This document shows positions 1-8,232 of a DNA stretch of 39,850 nucleotides, in pieces. Under the pieces are notes generated by a model, which had not been told where the DNA came from, ran no database searches, and was given only the letters and a program-made list of their open reading frames with translations. This DNA comes from Bacteroidales bacterium (GTDB lineage: Bacteria > Bacteroidota > Bacteroidia > Bacteroidales > UBA932), in contig JAGBVR010000016.1 of assembly GCA_017630215.1 (NCBI GenBank), positions 1 to 39,850 of the forward strand, written 5' to 3'. Each line of letters opens with the position of its first letter. Within the stretch, counting starts at the first letter, position 1. The position numbers and the translations under genes were made by a program.

Positions 1-2
1 TT

Positions 3-365
3 ATGGCATTGAATAAGATTGAAAGAAGAAAAAGAATTCACTACCGTATCCGCAAAGTCGTTAATGGTACTGCTGAAAGACCAAGAATGGTTGTTTTCAG
101 AAGCAACAAGCAGATTTACGTACAGGTTGTTGATGACTTGAAGGGCATGACACTTTGTGCAGCCGCTTCAAATGACAAGGCACTTGCAGCAGAGTGCAAG
201 GGCAAGAGTGGTATCGAGGCAGCAGCTATCGTTGGAAAGGCGATCGCAGAGCGCGCTCTCGCAGCAGGAATCACTACTATCTCTTTTGACCGTGGTGGTT
301 ACCTTTATCACGGAAGAGTTAAAAGTTTGGCAGACGCTGCCCGCGAAGGTGGCTTAATTTTCTAA
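3..365 (+). CDS. rplR: 50S ribosomal protein L18 (uL18)
   Basis: The 120-residue protein is full length for uL18, which binds 5S rRNA in the large subunit. The N-terminus is rich in Lys/Arg ([12 protein letters not shown]) and the end has the family pattern [23 protein letters not shown]. The gene is directly followed, 7 bases later, by rpsE, the normal spc-operon order. The window begins only 2 bases before its ATG, so upstream genes (expected rplF, rpsH) are not visible. Identification is secure from sequence and synteny. Confidence 0.97.
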   Translation: MALNKIERRKRIHYRIRKVVNGTAERPRMVVFRSNKQIYVQVVDDLKGMTLCAAASNDKALAAECKGKSGIEAAAIVGKAIAERALAAGITTISFDRGGYLYHGRVKSLADAAREGGLIF

Positions 366-372
366 GAGAACT

Positions 373-891
373 ATGGCAAATACAAATGTTAAAAGAGTAA
401 AGACATCTGACCTTGAGCTTAAGGACAGATTGGTAGCCATCCAGAGAGTGACAAAGGTTACTAAGGGTGGTCGTCACTTCAGCTTTGCAGCAATTGTTGT
501 AGTTGGTGACGAGAACGGCGTTGTAGGCTATGGTCTTGGAAAAGCTAATGAGGTTACAACTGCTATTTCAAAGGGTATCGAGGATGCAAAGAAGAACCTC
601 GTAAAGGTTCCTATCCTCAATTCAACTATCCCTCACGAGCAGGAGGCAAAGTTCGGCGGTGCCCGCGTATTCATGAAGCCAGCTGCTCCTGGTACAGGAG
701 TTAAGGCCGGTGGTGCGATGCGTGCTGTATTCGAGTCAGTAGGTGTTCACAACGTGCTCGCTAAGTCAAAGGGCTCATCTAACCCTCACAACCTTGTGAA
801 GGCTACTGTAGCTGCCCTTGTAGAGATGAGAGACGCTTACACTGTTGCCGGTCTCCGTGGTATTCCTATGAGCAGAGTATTTAAAGGTTAA
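373..891 (+). CDS. rpsE: 30S ribosomal protein S5 (uS5)
   Basis: The 172-residue protein matches uS5, which acts at the mRNA entry channel and in decoding fidelity. An N-terminal double-stranded-RNA-binding fold is suggested by the [18 protein letters not shown] stretch at about residues 32-49, and the C-terminal half has the typical [15 protein letters not shown] and [15 protein letters not shown] blocks. It lies between rplR and rpmD in the spc order, and its stop codon overlaps the Shine-Dalgarno-like AGGAGG that precedes rpmD. Confidence 0.97.
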   Translation: MANTNVKRVKTSDLELKDRLVAIQRVTKVTKGGRHFSFAAIVVVGDENGVVGYGLGKANEVTTAISKGIEDAKKNLVKVPILNSTIPHEQEAKFGGARVFMKPAAPGTGVKAGGAMRAVFESVGVHNVLAKSKGSSNPHNLVKATVAALVEMRDAYTVAGLRGIPMSRVFKG

Positions 892-905
892 GGAGGACAG
901 AAGAA

Positions 906-1085
906 ATGGCAAAAGTTAAGATAACTCAGGTCAAGAGCAAGAATGGAGCTACTGAGAGACAGATTGCAAATCTCGTTTCACTCGGAATTCACAGACTCCA
1001 TCAGACAGTTGAGGTAGAGCTTACTCCAATTACCAAGGGTATGATCGAGAAGGTTCGTCACCTCGTAGTAGTTGAGGAAATTTAA
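906..1085 (+). CDS. rpmD: 50S ribosomal protein L30 (uL30)
   Basis: This 59-codon gene begins MAKVKITQVKS and ends VVVEEI. The length and the central LGIHRLHQTVE block fit bacterial uL30, a small single-domain protein of the large subunit. It sits between rpsE and rplO as expected. An unusually clear Shine-Dalgarno-like AGGAGG lies at 891-896, 9 bases before the ATG, which is uncommon in Bacteroidota. Confidence 0.95.
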   Translation: MAKVKITQVKSKNGATERQIANLVSLGIHRLHQTVEVELTPITKGMIEKVRHLVVVEEI

Positions 1086-1101
1086 TTTGGAGGACAGAAA
1101 G

Positions 1102-1548
1102 ATGAAATTACATAATCTTACACCTGCTGCAGGCTCAAAGGGCCGCGAGAAGAGAATCGGTCGTGGTGAGGGTTCAGGTCACGGTGGAACATCTACACGT
1201 GGTCACAAGGGTGCTCAGGCACGCTCTGGTTACTCTCGCAAGATCGGCTTCGAGGGAGGTCAGATGCCTATCCAGAGAAGACTTCCTAAGTTCGGTTTCA
1301 CTAATCCTACAAGAGTTGAGTACAAGGGTATCAATGTTGCGACTCTTCAGACTCTCGCAGAGGCAAATAACCTTACAGTGATCACTATCGAGACACTTCG
1401 CGAGGCAGGATTCATCAACAAGAACCAGCTTGTGAAGATCCTTGGAAACGGTGAGCTCACTGCAAAATTGGAAGTATCTGCAAATGCATTCTCAAAGTCA
1501 GCGATCGCTAAGATCGAGGCTGTGGGTGGCACTGCAACAACAATCTAA
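1102..1548 (+). CDS. rplO: 50S ribosomal protein L15 (uL15)
   Basis: The 148-residue protein starts MKLHNLTPAAGSKGREKR and carries the glycine/arginine-rich N-terminal extension (RIGRGEGSGHGGTSTRGHKG) that threads into 23S rRNA in uL15. I place the start at the ATG at 1102 rather than the in-frame TTG at 1072. GGAGG at 1089-1093 lies 8 bases upstream, and the TTG lies inside rpmD. It is followed 5 bases later by secY, as in other spc operons. Confidence 0.96.
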   Translation: MKLHNLTPAAGSKGREKRIGRGEGSGHGGTSTRGHKGAQARSGYSRKIGFEGGQMPIQRRLPKFGFTNPTRVEYKGINVATLQTLAEANNLTVITIETLREAGFINKNQLVKILGNGELTAKLEVSANAFSKSAIAKIEAVGGTATTI

Positions 1549-1553
1549 TAAAG

Positions 1554-2894
1554 ATGAAAAAACTTATCCAGACAATCAAGAACATCTTTAAGATTGAAGA
1601 GCTCCGTACGAGGATTCTTTATACCCTCGGACTGCTCGTGATCTATCGCCTTGGAAGCTTTATCGTGCTTCCGGGCATAGATTCAGCGCAGCTCGCAACT
1701 CTCCAGCAGTCCTCTTCAGAGGGTCTTGTAGGCCTCCTGAACATGTTCTCTGGTGGTGCGTTCGGAAATGCTTCTATCTTTGCGCTGGGAGTGATGCCTT
1801 ATATCTCGGCATCAATCGTTATCCAGCTTCTTGGTATTTTCGTCCCTTACTTCAGGAAGCTCCAGATGGAGGGCGAAAGTGGACGTCGCAAGATGAATCA
1901 GTACACAAGATTCCTCACAATTGCGATCATCTGCATCCAGGGTCCTGCCTATATGGCGAACCTTCACCAGCAGATTCCTGCATCGGCATTCGTAGCTGTA
2001 AACCAGCTCGGCTGGAGCAACTTCTGGTTTAACCTTGTATCGACATTCATCCTTCTCGGAGGTACAATGTTCGTAATGTGGCTCGGTGAGCGCATCACTG
2101 ACCGTGGAATCGGCAACGGTGTCTCTCTCATCATCATGGTGGGTATCATTGCACGCCTTCCTTTCGCTTTCACAGCTGAATTCCTTGAAAAGGTGTCTTC
2201 AAATGTTGGCGGCGGTCTCCTCATCTTCATCGTTGAGCTCGTTATCCTCTTCTTCGTGTTCATCGCAGGTATCGCTCTTCTCCAGGCTGTGAGAAAGGTT
2301 CCTGTACAGTATGCAAAGAGAGTGATCGGCAACAAGCAGTATGGTGGTGTACGTCAGTACATCCCTCTCAAGCTCAACGCTGCCGGTGTGATGCCTATCA
2401 TCTTCGCTCAGGCGCTTATGCTGTTCCCGCTTATCTTCTCGCAGTTCGATGCGACTAGAGGTTTTGCGGCAACAATGAGCAACTATACCGGCTTCTGGTA
2501 TAACATCACATTCTTCATCCTCGTAGTACTTTTCACATATTTCTATACAGCTGTCACTGTAAATCCTACAATGATGGCAGAAGAGATGAGAAAGAACGGC
2601 GGCTTCGTTCCAGGAGTAAAGCCAGGCAAGAAGACTGCAGAGTACATTGACACAATCATGTCAAGAGTAACTCTTCCAGGTGCTATCTTCCTCGGTTTCA
2701 TCGCTATTCTCCCTGCATTTGCAATGCTTTGCGGAGTGAACAACCAGTTTGCAAGCTTCTACGGAGGTACATCCCTCCTTATCCTTGTGGGCGTTGTTCT
2801 CGATACTCTCCAGCAGATTGAGAGCCACCTTCTCATGCGTCACTATGACGGACTGATGAAGACCGGTCGTCTGAAAGGACGTTCCGGAATGTAA
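1554..2894 (+). CDS. secY: Protein translocase subunit SecY
   Basis: The 446-residue integral membrane protein has the ten hydrophobic segments of SecY, the central pore of the Sec translocon, which exports unfolded proteins and inserts membrane proteins. Family blocks visible include YRLGSFIVLPGID near residue 31, the plug region GLLNMFSGGAFGNASIFALGVMPYI (about residues 60-85) and WLGERITDRGIGNGVSLIIM near residue 175. The C-terminal LLMRHYDGLMKTGRLKGR is also typical. It is transcribed with rplO and map, with no adk between secY and map. Confidence 0.97.
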   Translation: MKKLIQTIKNIFKIEELRTRILYTLGLLVIYRLGSFIVLPGIDSAQLATLQQSSSEGLVGLLNMFSGGAFGNASIFALGVMPYISASIVIQLLGIFVPYFRKLQMEGESGRRKMNQYTRFLTIAIICIQGPAYMANLHQQIPASAFVAVNQLGWSNFWFNLVSTFILLGGTMFVMWLGERITDRGIGNGVSLIIMVGIIARLPFAFTAEFLEKVSSNVGGGLLIFIVELVILFFVFIAGIALLQAVRKVPVQYAKRVIGNKQYGGVRQYIPLKLNAAGVMPIIFAQALMLFPLIFSQFDATRGFAATMSNYTGFWYNITFFILVVLFTYFYTAVTVNPTMMAEEMRKNGGFVPGVKPGKKTAEYIDTIMSRVTLPGAIFLGFIAILPAFAMLCGVNNQFASFYGGTSLLILVGVVLDTLQQIESHLLMRHYDGLMKTGRLKGRSGM

Positions 2895-2915
2895 TCTCGA
2901 TAAAGTTCTTTGAAG

Positions 2916-3689
2916 ATGGTCAAGCCTAAGACAGAAGAAGAAATAGCGCTGATGCGCGAGAACGCGATAATCGTCTCGAAAACATTAGCTGAGGTCGGTA
3001 AGATTGTTGCCCCTGGTGTGACAACTCTTGAGTTGAATAGGGTAGCAGAGACCTTCATCCGTGACAACGGAGCTATACCAAGCTTCCTCGGTTATGACGG
3101 CTTTCCTGCAGCGCTCTGCATCTCTGTTAATGATGTCGTAGTTCACGGTTTTCCATCAGACTACGTCCTTAAGGAAGGAGACATTGTTTCAGTTGACTGC
3201 GGTACGTTATATAAAGGATACAATGGTGATTCAGCCTACACCTTCCCTGTAGGGGAGGTGGACGCTGAGACCCAGTGCCTCCTTGATGTGACAAAGGAAT
3301 CTCTTTATAGAGGTATAGCTGCAGCAGTAGCAGGAAACAGGATTGGCGATATAGGACACGCGGTGCAAACGTATGCAGAGTCATTCGGGTTCTCCGTTGT
3401 CCGCGAATTGGAAGGACACGGAATCGGAAAGCACCTCCACGAAGCTCCGGGCGTACCGAACTACGGACGCAGAGGGCAGGGTGCGAGACTGACCGATGGA
3501 ATGACAATCTGTATCGAACCGATGATCAATGCCGGTGCCAGAAATGTGTATTTAGCTAAAGATGGTTGGGCAGTACGCACTTCGGACCACAGGAAATCAG
3601 CGCACTTCGAACTTACGGTTGTTGTCAGAAAAGGCCAGGCTGAGTTACTCTCCACCTTCGACTTTATAGAGAATAATGTTAAATTTTAA
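2916..3689 (+). CDS. map: Methionine aminopeptidase, type I
   Basis: This 257-residue enzyme removes the initiator methionine from nascent proteins using two metal ions. Family motifs run in order: EGDIVSVDCGTLYKGYNGD (first metal-ligand aspartates), ELEGHGIGKHLHEAPGVPNYG (ligand and catalytic His) and MTICIEPMIN (ligand Glu). The start is the ATG at 2916; a TTG two codons upstream is less likely. Its place between secY and infA is normal for Bacteroidota. Confidence 0.95.
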   Translation: MVKPKTEEEIALMRENAIIVSKTLAEVGKIVAPGVTTLELNRVAETFIRDNGAIPSFLGYDGFPAALCISVNDVVVHGFPSDYVLKEGDIVSVDCGTLYKGYNGDSAYTFPVGEVDAETQCLLDVTKESLYRGIAAAVAGNRIGDIGHAVQTYAESFGFSVVRELEGHGIGKHLHEAPGVPNYGRRGQGARLTDGMTICIEPMINAGARNVYLAKDGWAVRTSDHRKSAHFELTVVVRKGQAELLSTFDFIENNVKF

Positions 3690-3700
3690 AGTGATTATTG

Positions 3701-3919
3701 ATGCCAAAACAATCAGCAATCGAGCAGGAAGGCGTAATCGTAGAGACCCTTCCTAACGCAATGTTCAAAGTAGAACTAGAGAACGGACACGTCATCATTG
3801 CCCACATCTCTGGCAAGATGAGAATGAATTACATCAAGATTTTGCCCGGAGACAGAGTTAAGGTGGAGATGTCACCTTATGATTTAACAAAAGGAAGAAT
3901 TTCTTTCAGATACAAATAA
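3701..3919 (+). CDS. infA: Translation initiation factor IF-1
   Basis: The 72-residue protein is a single S1/OB-fold domain that binds the ribosomal A site during initiation. It shows the IF-1 series [20 protein letters not shown], then [13 protein letters not shown], and ends [13 protein letters not shown] chose ATG 3701; the in-frame TTG at 3698 would add only one residue. It lies 11 bases after map and 12 bases before rpmJ, the usual order. Confidence 0.96.
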   Translation: MPKQSAIEQEGVIVETLPNAMFKVELENGHVIIAHISGKMRMNYIKILPGDRVKVEMSPYDLTKGRISFRYK

Positions 3920-3931
3920 AAAGATAAAGAA

Positions 3932-4048
3932 ATGAAAGTAAAAGCATCCATCAAGAAGCGCAGCGAGGACTGCAAGATCGTAAGACGCAAGGGTCGTCTC
4001 TACATCATTTGCAAGAAGAATCCTAAGTTCAAAATGCGCCAGGGATAA
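3932..4048 (+). CDS. rpmJ: 50S ribosomal protein L36 (bL36), partly degenerate zinc ribbon
   Basis: This 38-codon gene begins [10 protein letters not shown] and ends KFKMRQG, the full length of bL36. The classical zinc-binding form has Cys11, Cys14, Cys27 and His33. Here position 11 is Ser, 14 is Cys, 27 is Cys and 33 is Phe, so two of the four ligands are lost and tight zinc binding is unlikely. It lies between infA and rpsM as expected. Confidence 0.95.
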   Translation: MKVKASIKKRSEDCKIVRRKGRLYIICKKNPKFKMRQG

Positions 4049-4083
4049 TTTTTAGTTGTATAACAAATTAAGTTAAGATAATT

Positions 4084-4461
4084 ATGGCAAGAATAGCCGG
4101 TGTTGATTTACCTAACAACAAAAGAGGAGAGATAGGTCTTACCTATATCTTCGGTATCGGCCGCAGCACTGCGAGAAAGATCCTTTCTCAGCTCGGTATT
4201 GATTTCGATACAAAGGTTGGAGAGTGGAACGACGAGCAGATCGCTGGTATCCGTAGCGTTATCGCTAACGAGTACAAGATCGAGGGTGAGCTCCGTTCAG
4301 CTATCCAGATGAACATCAAACGTCTTATGGATATCGGTTGCTACAGAGGAATCCGTCATCGTATCGGTCTCCCTGTACGCGGTCAGAGCACCAAGAACAA
4401 TGCCCGCACAAGAAAGGGTAAGAAGAAGACTGTTGCAAACAAGAAGAAGGCGACTAAATAA
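4084..4461 (+). CDS. rpsM: 30S ribosomal protein S13 (uS13)
   Basis: The 125-residue protein begins [20 protein letters not shown] and carries the helix-two-turn-helix block [19 protein letters not shown]. Its basic tail ([17 protein letters not shown]) reaches the tRNA sites at the subunit interface. This is full length. It is the first gene of the alpha-operon part, after a 35-base gap from rpmJ, and is followed 11 bases later by rpsK. Confidence 0.97.
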   Translation: MARIAGVDLPNNKRGEIGLTYIFGIGRSTARKILSQLGIDFDTKVGEWNDEQIAGIRSVIANEYKIEGELRSAIQMNIKRLMDIGCYRGIRHRIGLPVRGQSTKNNARTRKGKKKTVANKKKATK

Positions 4462-4472
4462 TTAGATGAATT

Positions 4473-4862
4473 ATGGCAAAGAAAACAACATCAACTAAGA
4501 AGAGAGTTGTCAAGGTTGAAGCTTATGGCGAGGCTCATATTTCATCAACCTTCAACAACGTTATCGTTACCCTTACTAACAATATCGGTCAGGTAATCAG
4601 CTGGTCATCTGCTGGTAAGAGCGGTTTCAGAGGTTCAAAGAAGAACACTCCATACGCAGCTCAGGTAGCAGCTGAGGATGCAGCAAAGACTGCATACGAT
4701 CTTGGTCTCCGTAAGGTTAAGGCTTATGTAAAGGGTCCTGGTGCTGGACGTGAGTCGGCAATCAGAACTATCCACGGTGCAGGTATCGAGGTTACAGAGA
4801 TCATCGACGTTACTCCAATGCCACACAATGGCTGCCGTCCTAAGGGCCGTCGTAAAGTTTAA
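4473..4862 (+). CDS. rpsK: 30S ribosomal protein S11 (uS11)
   Basis: The 129-residue protein is full-length uS11, part of the small-subunit platform near the E site. Recognisable blocks are [36 protein letters not shown] and the C-terminal [17 protein letters not shown]. It lies between rpsM and rpsD in the standard alpha-operon order. Confidence 0.97.
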   Translation: MAKKTTSTKKRVVKVEAYGEAHISSTFNNVIVTLTNNIGQVISWSSAGKSGFRGSKKNTPYAAQVAAEDAAKTAYDLGLRKVKAYVKGPGAGRESAIRTIHGAGIEVTEIIDVTPMPHNGCRPKGRRKV

Positions 4863-4894
4863 TTTTTGTAACATTTAACTAAGGAGATAATACT

Positions 4895-5497
4895 ATGGCA
4901 AGATATACTGGACCAAGTACAAAGATCGCACGTAAGTTCGGCGAGCCTATCTTCGGAGCAGACAGAGATTTCGAGAAGAGAAATTATCCTCCAGGACAGC
5001 ACGGTCTCGCAAGCAAGCGTAAGAAGAAGTCTGAGTATGGTACTCAGCTTAAGGAGAAGCAGAAAGTTAAGTATACTTACGGTCTTCTCGAGAGACAGTT
5101 CCGTAACCTTTACGAGAAGGCTTCTCGTATGAAGGGTCAGAAGGGTGAGAACCTTATCATCCTCCTTGAGTCACGTCTCGACAACATTGTTTACCGTATG
5201 GGTGTAGCTCCAACAAGAGCAGCAGCGCGTCAGCTCGTTTCTCACGCTCACATCACTCTCAACGGTGTAGTTTGCAACATCCCTTCAGCTCAGGTTAAGC
5301 CAGGTGACGTTGTAGCAGTAAGAGAGCGCTCTAAGAGCCTCGAGGTTATCACTAACAGCGTGGCTTCTGCAGCTAAGTACTCTTGGATCGAGTTTGATGC
5401 AAAGGCTCTTACAGGTAAGTTCATCAACGTTCCTGTACGTGCTGAGATCCCTGAGACAATCAACGAGCAGCTTATCGTCGAGCTCTACTCTAAGTAA
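4895..5497 (+). CDS. rpsD: 30S ribosomal protein S4 (uS4)
   Basis: The 200-residue protein is uS4, a primary 16S rRNA binder that nucleates the small-subunit body. It has the N-terminal block [20 protein letters not shown] and an S4 RNA-binding domain at about residues 90-155 ([20 protein letters not shown], then [15 protein letters not shown]). The gene has a clear AAGGAG Shine-Dalgarno-like sequence at 4881-4886, 8 bases before the ATG. In many bacteria S4 represses its own operon; nothing here shows that directly. Confidence 0.97.
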   Translation: MARYTGPSTKIARKFGEPIFGADRDFEKRNYPPGQHGLASKRKKKSEYGTQLKEKQKVKYTYGLLERQFRNLYEKASRMKGQKGENLIILLESRLDNIVYRMGVAPTRAAARQLVSHAHITLNGVVCNIPSAQVKPGDVVAVRERSKSLEVITNSVASAAKYSWIEFDAKALTGKFINVPVRAEIPETINEQLIVELYSK

Positions 5498-5524
5498 TAG
5501 TTAACACCTTAATAAAGAATTTAT

Positions 5525-6532
5525 ATGGCAATCTTAGCATTTCAGAAACCGGACAAGGTGATAATGCTCGAAGGAACCGAGACCGTAGGCCGTTTCGAAT
5601 TCAGACCGCTCGAGCCTGGATATGGACAGACTATCGGAAACGCACTCCGTCGTATCTTATTGTCTTCTCTGGAAGGTTTCGCTATCACATCGATCAAGAT
5701 CTCAGGTGTGGACCAGGAGTTCGCAACTATCCCGGGAGTGATCGAGGGTATGCAGGACATCATCCTCAACCTCAAGCAGGTACGTTTCAAGAGAATGGTG
5801 GAGACTGTAGACTCAGAGGTGGCAAATATCGTGATCAGCGGCAAGCAGGAGTTTACCGCAGAGGATATCTCAAAGGGATTGTCTTCTTTCAAGGTGCTTA
5901 ACCCTGAACTGCACATCTGTTCTCTCGAGCCTTCAGTGAAGCTTGAGATTACTCTCTCAGTGTCAAAGGGCCGCGGTTTCGTGCCTGCTGACGAGAACAG
6001 AGATCCGGAGGCTGTCATCGGAACTATTCCAGTTGACGCTATCTATACTCCAATCAAGAATGTGAACTGGACTGTAGAGAACTGGCGTGTAGAGCAGAAG
6101 ACCGACTATGAAAAGCTTAACCTGGAGATCGTAACTGACGGTTCGATTACTCCTAACCTAGCTCTTCAGGAGGCTGCAAACATCCTCATCTATCACTTCA
6201 AGCTGTTCACCGACGATAAGAAGCTTTCACTTGAGAGCACTATCGAGGCTGAGTCAAAGGAGCTTGATGAGGAGTCACTCCGCATGAGGCATCTGCTCCT
6301 TACCAAGCTTTCGGATATGGGTCTCTCTGTAAGAGCCTACAACTGTCTGAAGGCTGCGGATATCGATACATTCGCTGATCTGGTTTCATACTCAAGAGCT
6401 GAGCTCATGAAGTTCAGAAACTTCGGTAGAAAGTCACTCAACGAAATCGATCTCCTCGTGGAGAAGATGAAGCTTTCATTCGGAATGGATGTCACCAAGT
6501 ATAATATTGAACCTAAGAAAAAGAACGTTTAA
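5525..6532 (+). CDS. rpoA: DNA-directed RNA polymerase alpha subunit
   Basis: The 335-residue protein has both alpha domains. The N-terminal assembly domain includes [20 protein letters not shown], the dimerisation/beta-binding motif, at about residues 24-43. The C-terminal domain (about residues 255-320) contains [20 protein letters not shown] and FGRKSLNEI, which contact DNA UP elements and activators. It lies between rpsD and rplQ, as is universal for the alpha operon. Confidence 0.97.
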   Translation: MAILAFQKPDKVIMLEGTETVGRFEFRPLEPGYGQTIGNALRRILLSSLEGFAITSIKISGVDQEFATIPGVIEGMQDIILNLKQVRFKRMVETVDSEVANIVISGKQEFTAEDISKGLSSFKVLNPELHICSLEPSVKLEITLSVSKGRGFVPADENRDPEAVIGTIPVDAIYTPIKNVNWTVENWRVEQKTDYEKLNLEIVTDGSITPNLALQEAANILIYHFKLFTDDKKLSLESTIEAESKELDEESLRMRHLLLTKLSDMGLSVRAYNCLKAADIDTFADLVSYSRAELMKFRNFGRKSLNEIDLLVEKMKLSFGMDVTKYNIEPKKKNV

Positions 6533-6537
6533 GCAAT

Positions 6538-7002
6538 ATGAGGCACAATAAAGCAATCAACCATCTTGGTCGTAAGAGCGGTCACCGCAAGGCCCTTCTT
6601 GCTAACATGGCTACCTCACTCATTCTCCACAAGAGAATTCAGACTACTGTAGCTAAGGCAAAGGCTCTCAAGATGTATGTAGAACCTCTCATCACTAAGT
6701 CAAAGGAGGATACTACTCACTCTCGTCGTGTTGTATTCAGCTACCTCAAGAATAAGGAGGCTGTTACAGAGCTCTTCCGCACTGTTGCTCCAAAGATCGC
6801 AGACCGTCCAGGCGGATACACTCGCGTGTTGAAGACTGGTTTCCGTTACGGTGACGGAGCTGACATGGCTCTCATCGAGCTCGTAGACTTCAACGAGGCG
6901 GCTCTCGCTGCGGCTCCAAAGGCAGCTAAGAAGACTACTCGTCGTAGCTCGAAGAAGGCCGCTGAGGCTGCTCCAGCAGCTGAGGCACCAGCAGCAGAGT
7001 AA
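6538..7002 (+). CDS. rplQ: 50S ribosomal protein L17 (bL17) with Ala/Lys-rich tail
   Basis: The first 120 or so residues are standard bL17 ([20 protein letters not shown], then [20 protein letters not shown]). The 154-residue protein then continues with a low-complexity Ala/Lys/Pro/Glu tail of about 30 residues, longer than the E. coli protein and probably disordered. It closes the alpha operon and is followed by a terminator hairpin at 7047-7077. Confidence 0.96.
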   Translation: MRHNKAINHLGRKSGHRKALLANMATSLILHKRIQTTVAKAKALKMYVEPLITKSKEDTTHSRRVVFSYLKNKEAVTELFRTVAPKIADRPGGYTRVLKTGFRYGDGADMALIELVDFNEAALAAAPKAAKKTTRRSSKKAAEAAPAAEAPAAE

Positions 7003-7046
7003 TCATCTGACGCAATTACAGGCAGGAATTCCCTGCCACATCATAA

Positions 7047-7077
7047 ATCCGGATACCGCCAGGTGTCCGGATTTTTT
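7047..7077 (+). terminator. Rho-independent terminator after rplQ
   Basis: The arms ATCCGGATACC and GGTGTCCGGAT pair around a short GCCA loop and run straight into TTTTT. A smaller GGCAGG/CCTGCC hairpin lies just upstream at 7021-7037. The position, 45 bases after rplQ, fits the end of the ribosomal operon. Confidence 0.85.
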
Positions 7078-7174
7078 ATAGTAATATACAGAAAACGGGA
7101 ATTAGCCATGCGGCAAAAGAGATTTTGACGAAATACAGTAATATATTCAGGAAAAGTCATAAATTTGAAGAATT

Positions 7175-8107
7175 ATGAGAAAGATTTTATCCATTATGAT
7201 GTCTGCCATTGCTGTGTTTATGGCAGTATCTTGTGCTCAACAAGAGCAGTACGCCAGCCGGGCAGAAAAGATTCTTGCTCAGATCAATGATCCGAATTCT
7301 GAATACGTAGTAGTAATCTCCCATAGAGGGGACTGGAGAAACTTCCCGGAGAATTCAATTCCGGCGATTGAGTCAGTCATCCGAATGGGTGCGGATATGA
7401 TGGAGCTTGATGTCAAGATGACAAAGGACAGTGTCCTTATCCTTATGCACGACAAGACCATAGACCGTATGACCAATGGTAAGGGTCTTGTAAGCGACAT
7501 CACGTATGACTCCCTGATGACTTTCAATATGAAACGGGCTCACAATGTGGTGACTGACTCCATCAAGGTCCCGACTCTTCGGGAGGCTCTTCTTTGCTGC
7601 AAGGACAGGATTCTTGTGAATGTCGACCACGCATACCCTTATTATAAGGAAATTGTCGAGCTTGCCGATGAACTCGGTGTGACCGGACAGGTGCTTATGA
7701 AGGGTAAGAGTACTCTTGACAAGGTTAACGAAGATATGTCCAAGCATGAGAATAATCTTCTTTATATGCCGATAATCGATATCAATAACCCTAAAGGGCA
7801 GGCCTTGTTCGCAGAATATCAGGAAAGAGGTGTTGTTCCAATGGCGTATGAGGTGTGCTGGAAGTATCCTGGTGAAGAAGTTGACAGTTGTTTTGAAAGA
7901 ATTCTTGAGACAGGATCGAAGATCTGGGTGAACACGCTCTGGCCATCGCTCTGCGGAGGCAGCGGCAATGACGATGATGCAGCCTTCGCTGCTGCAGATC
8001 CGGCTGATGTTTATGGGCAGTATCTTGATAGGGGAGTATCCATGATTCAGACTGACCGCCCTGAACTGCTTATAAATTATCTCCGTTCGGTAGGTCGACA
8101 CGAATGA
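7175..8107 (+). CDS. Glycerophosphodiester phosphodiesterase family lipoprotein
   Basis: The 310-residue protein has a lipoprotein signal ending in the lipobox AVSC (Cys20), so it is likely anchored in the periplasm or at the surface. The GDPD fold is shown by ISHRGDWRNFPENS (His50, Arg51, Glu59), MELDVKMTKD (Glu77, Asp79) and LMHDKTIDR (His92), the catalytic and metal-binding set of the family, which hydrolyses glycerophosphodiesters to glycerol 3-phosphate and an alcohol. The C-terminal TDRPELLINYL is also typical. Bacteroidota often carry secreted GDPD members whose true substrate is unknown. A TAAATTTG box at 7160-7167 precedes the ATG closely, but I see no matching -33 element. Confidence 0.88.
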   Translation: MRKILSIMMSAIAVFMAVSCAQQEQYASRAEKILAQINDPNSEYVVVISHRGDWRNFPENSIPAIESVIRMGADMMELDVKMTKDSVLILMHDKTIDRMTNGKGLVSDITYDSLMTFNMKRAHNVVTDSIKVPTLREALLCCKDRILVNVDHAYPYYKEIVELADELGVTGQVLMKGKSTLDKVNEDMSKHENNLLYMPIIDINNPKGQALFAEYQERGVVPMAYEVCWKYPGEEVDSCFERILETGSKIWVNTLWPSLCGGSGNDDDAAFAAADPADVYGQYLDRGVSMIQTDRPELLINYLRSVGRHE

Positions 8108-8138
8108 TTCCGGATCTGATATCATATCATATTATATG

Positions 8139-8158
8139 TCCTATTGCATAAGATAGGA
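8139..8158. promoter_or_regulatory. Inverted repeat inside the promoter of the 8233 lipoprotein gene
   Basis: TCCTAT (8139-8144) and ATAGGA (8153-8158) form a perfect 6-bp inverted repeat with an 8-base spacer. It overlaps the -33 element of the promoter at 8143-8174, so it could be a regulator site. It is short, and this is inference. Confidence 0.3.
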
Positions 8159-8174
8159 AAATAATATATGTTTG
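8143..8174 (+). promoter_or_regulatory. Bacteroidota-type promoter for the 8233 gene
   Basis: ATTG at 8143-8146, a 20-base spacer and TATGTTTG at 8167-8174 match the Bacteroidota housekeeping promoter (TTTG / TAnnTTTG, spacing about 19-21). Transcription would start near 8181, about 50 bases before the ATG. Confidence 0.7.
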
Positions 8175-8232
8175 TGATTAGATTATAATTTTTAAAAATA
8201 ACTTATTTTATAAACACTTAAACTACTGATTT

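Noticed and set aside
1072-1101. Upstream TTG start for rplO
   Set aside because: Lies inside rpmD and adds ten residues not seen in L15; a Shine-Dalgarno-like sequence marks ATG 1102.
7373-8125. 250-codon ORF antisense to the GDPD lipoprotein
   Set aside because: It is the shadow of a clear family member on the plus strand; its translation has no family motif and high His/Ile/Ser content typical of antisense frames.
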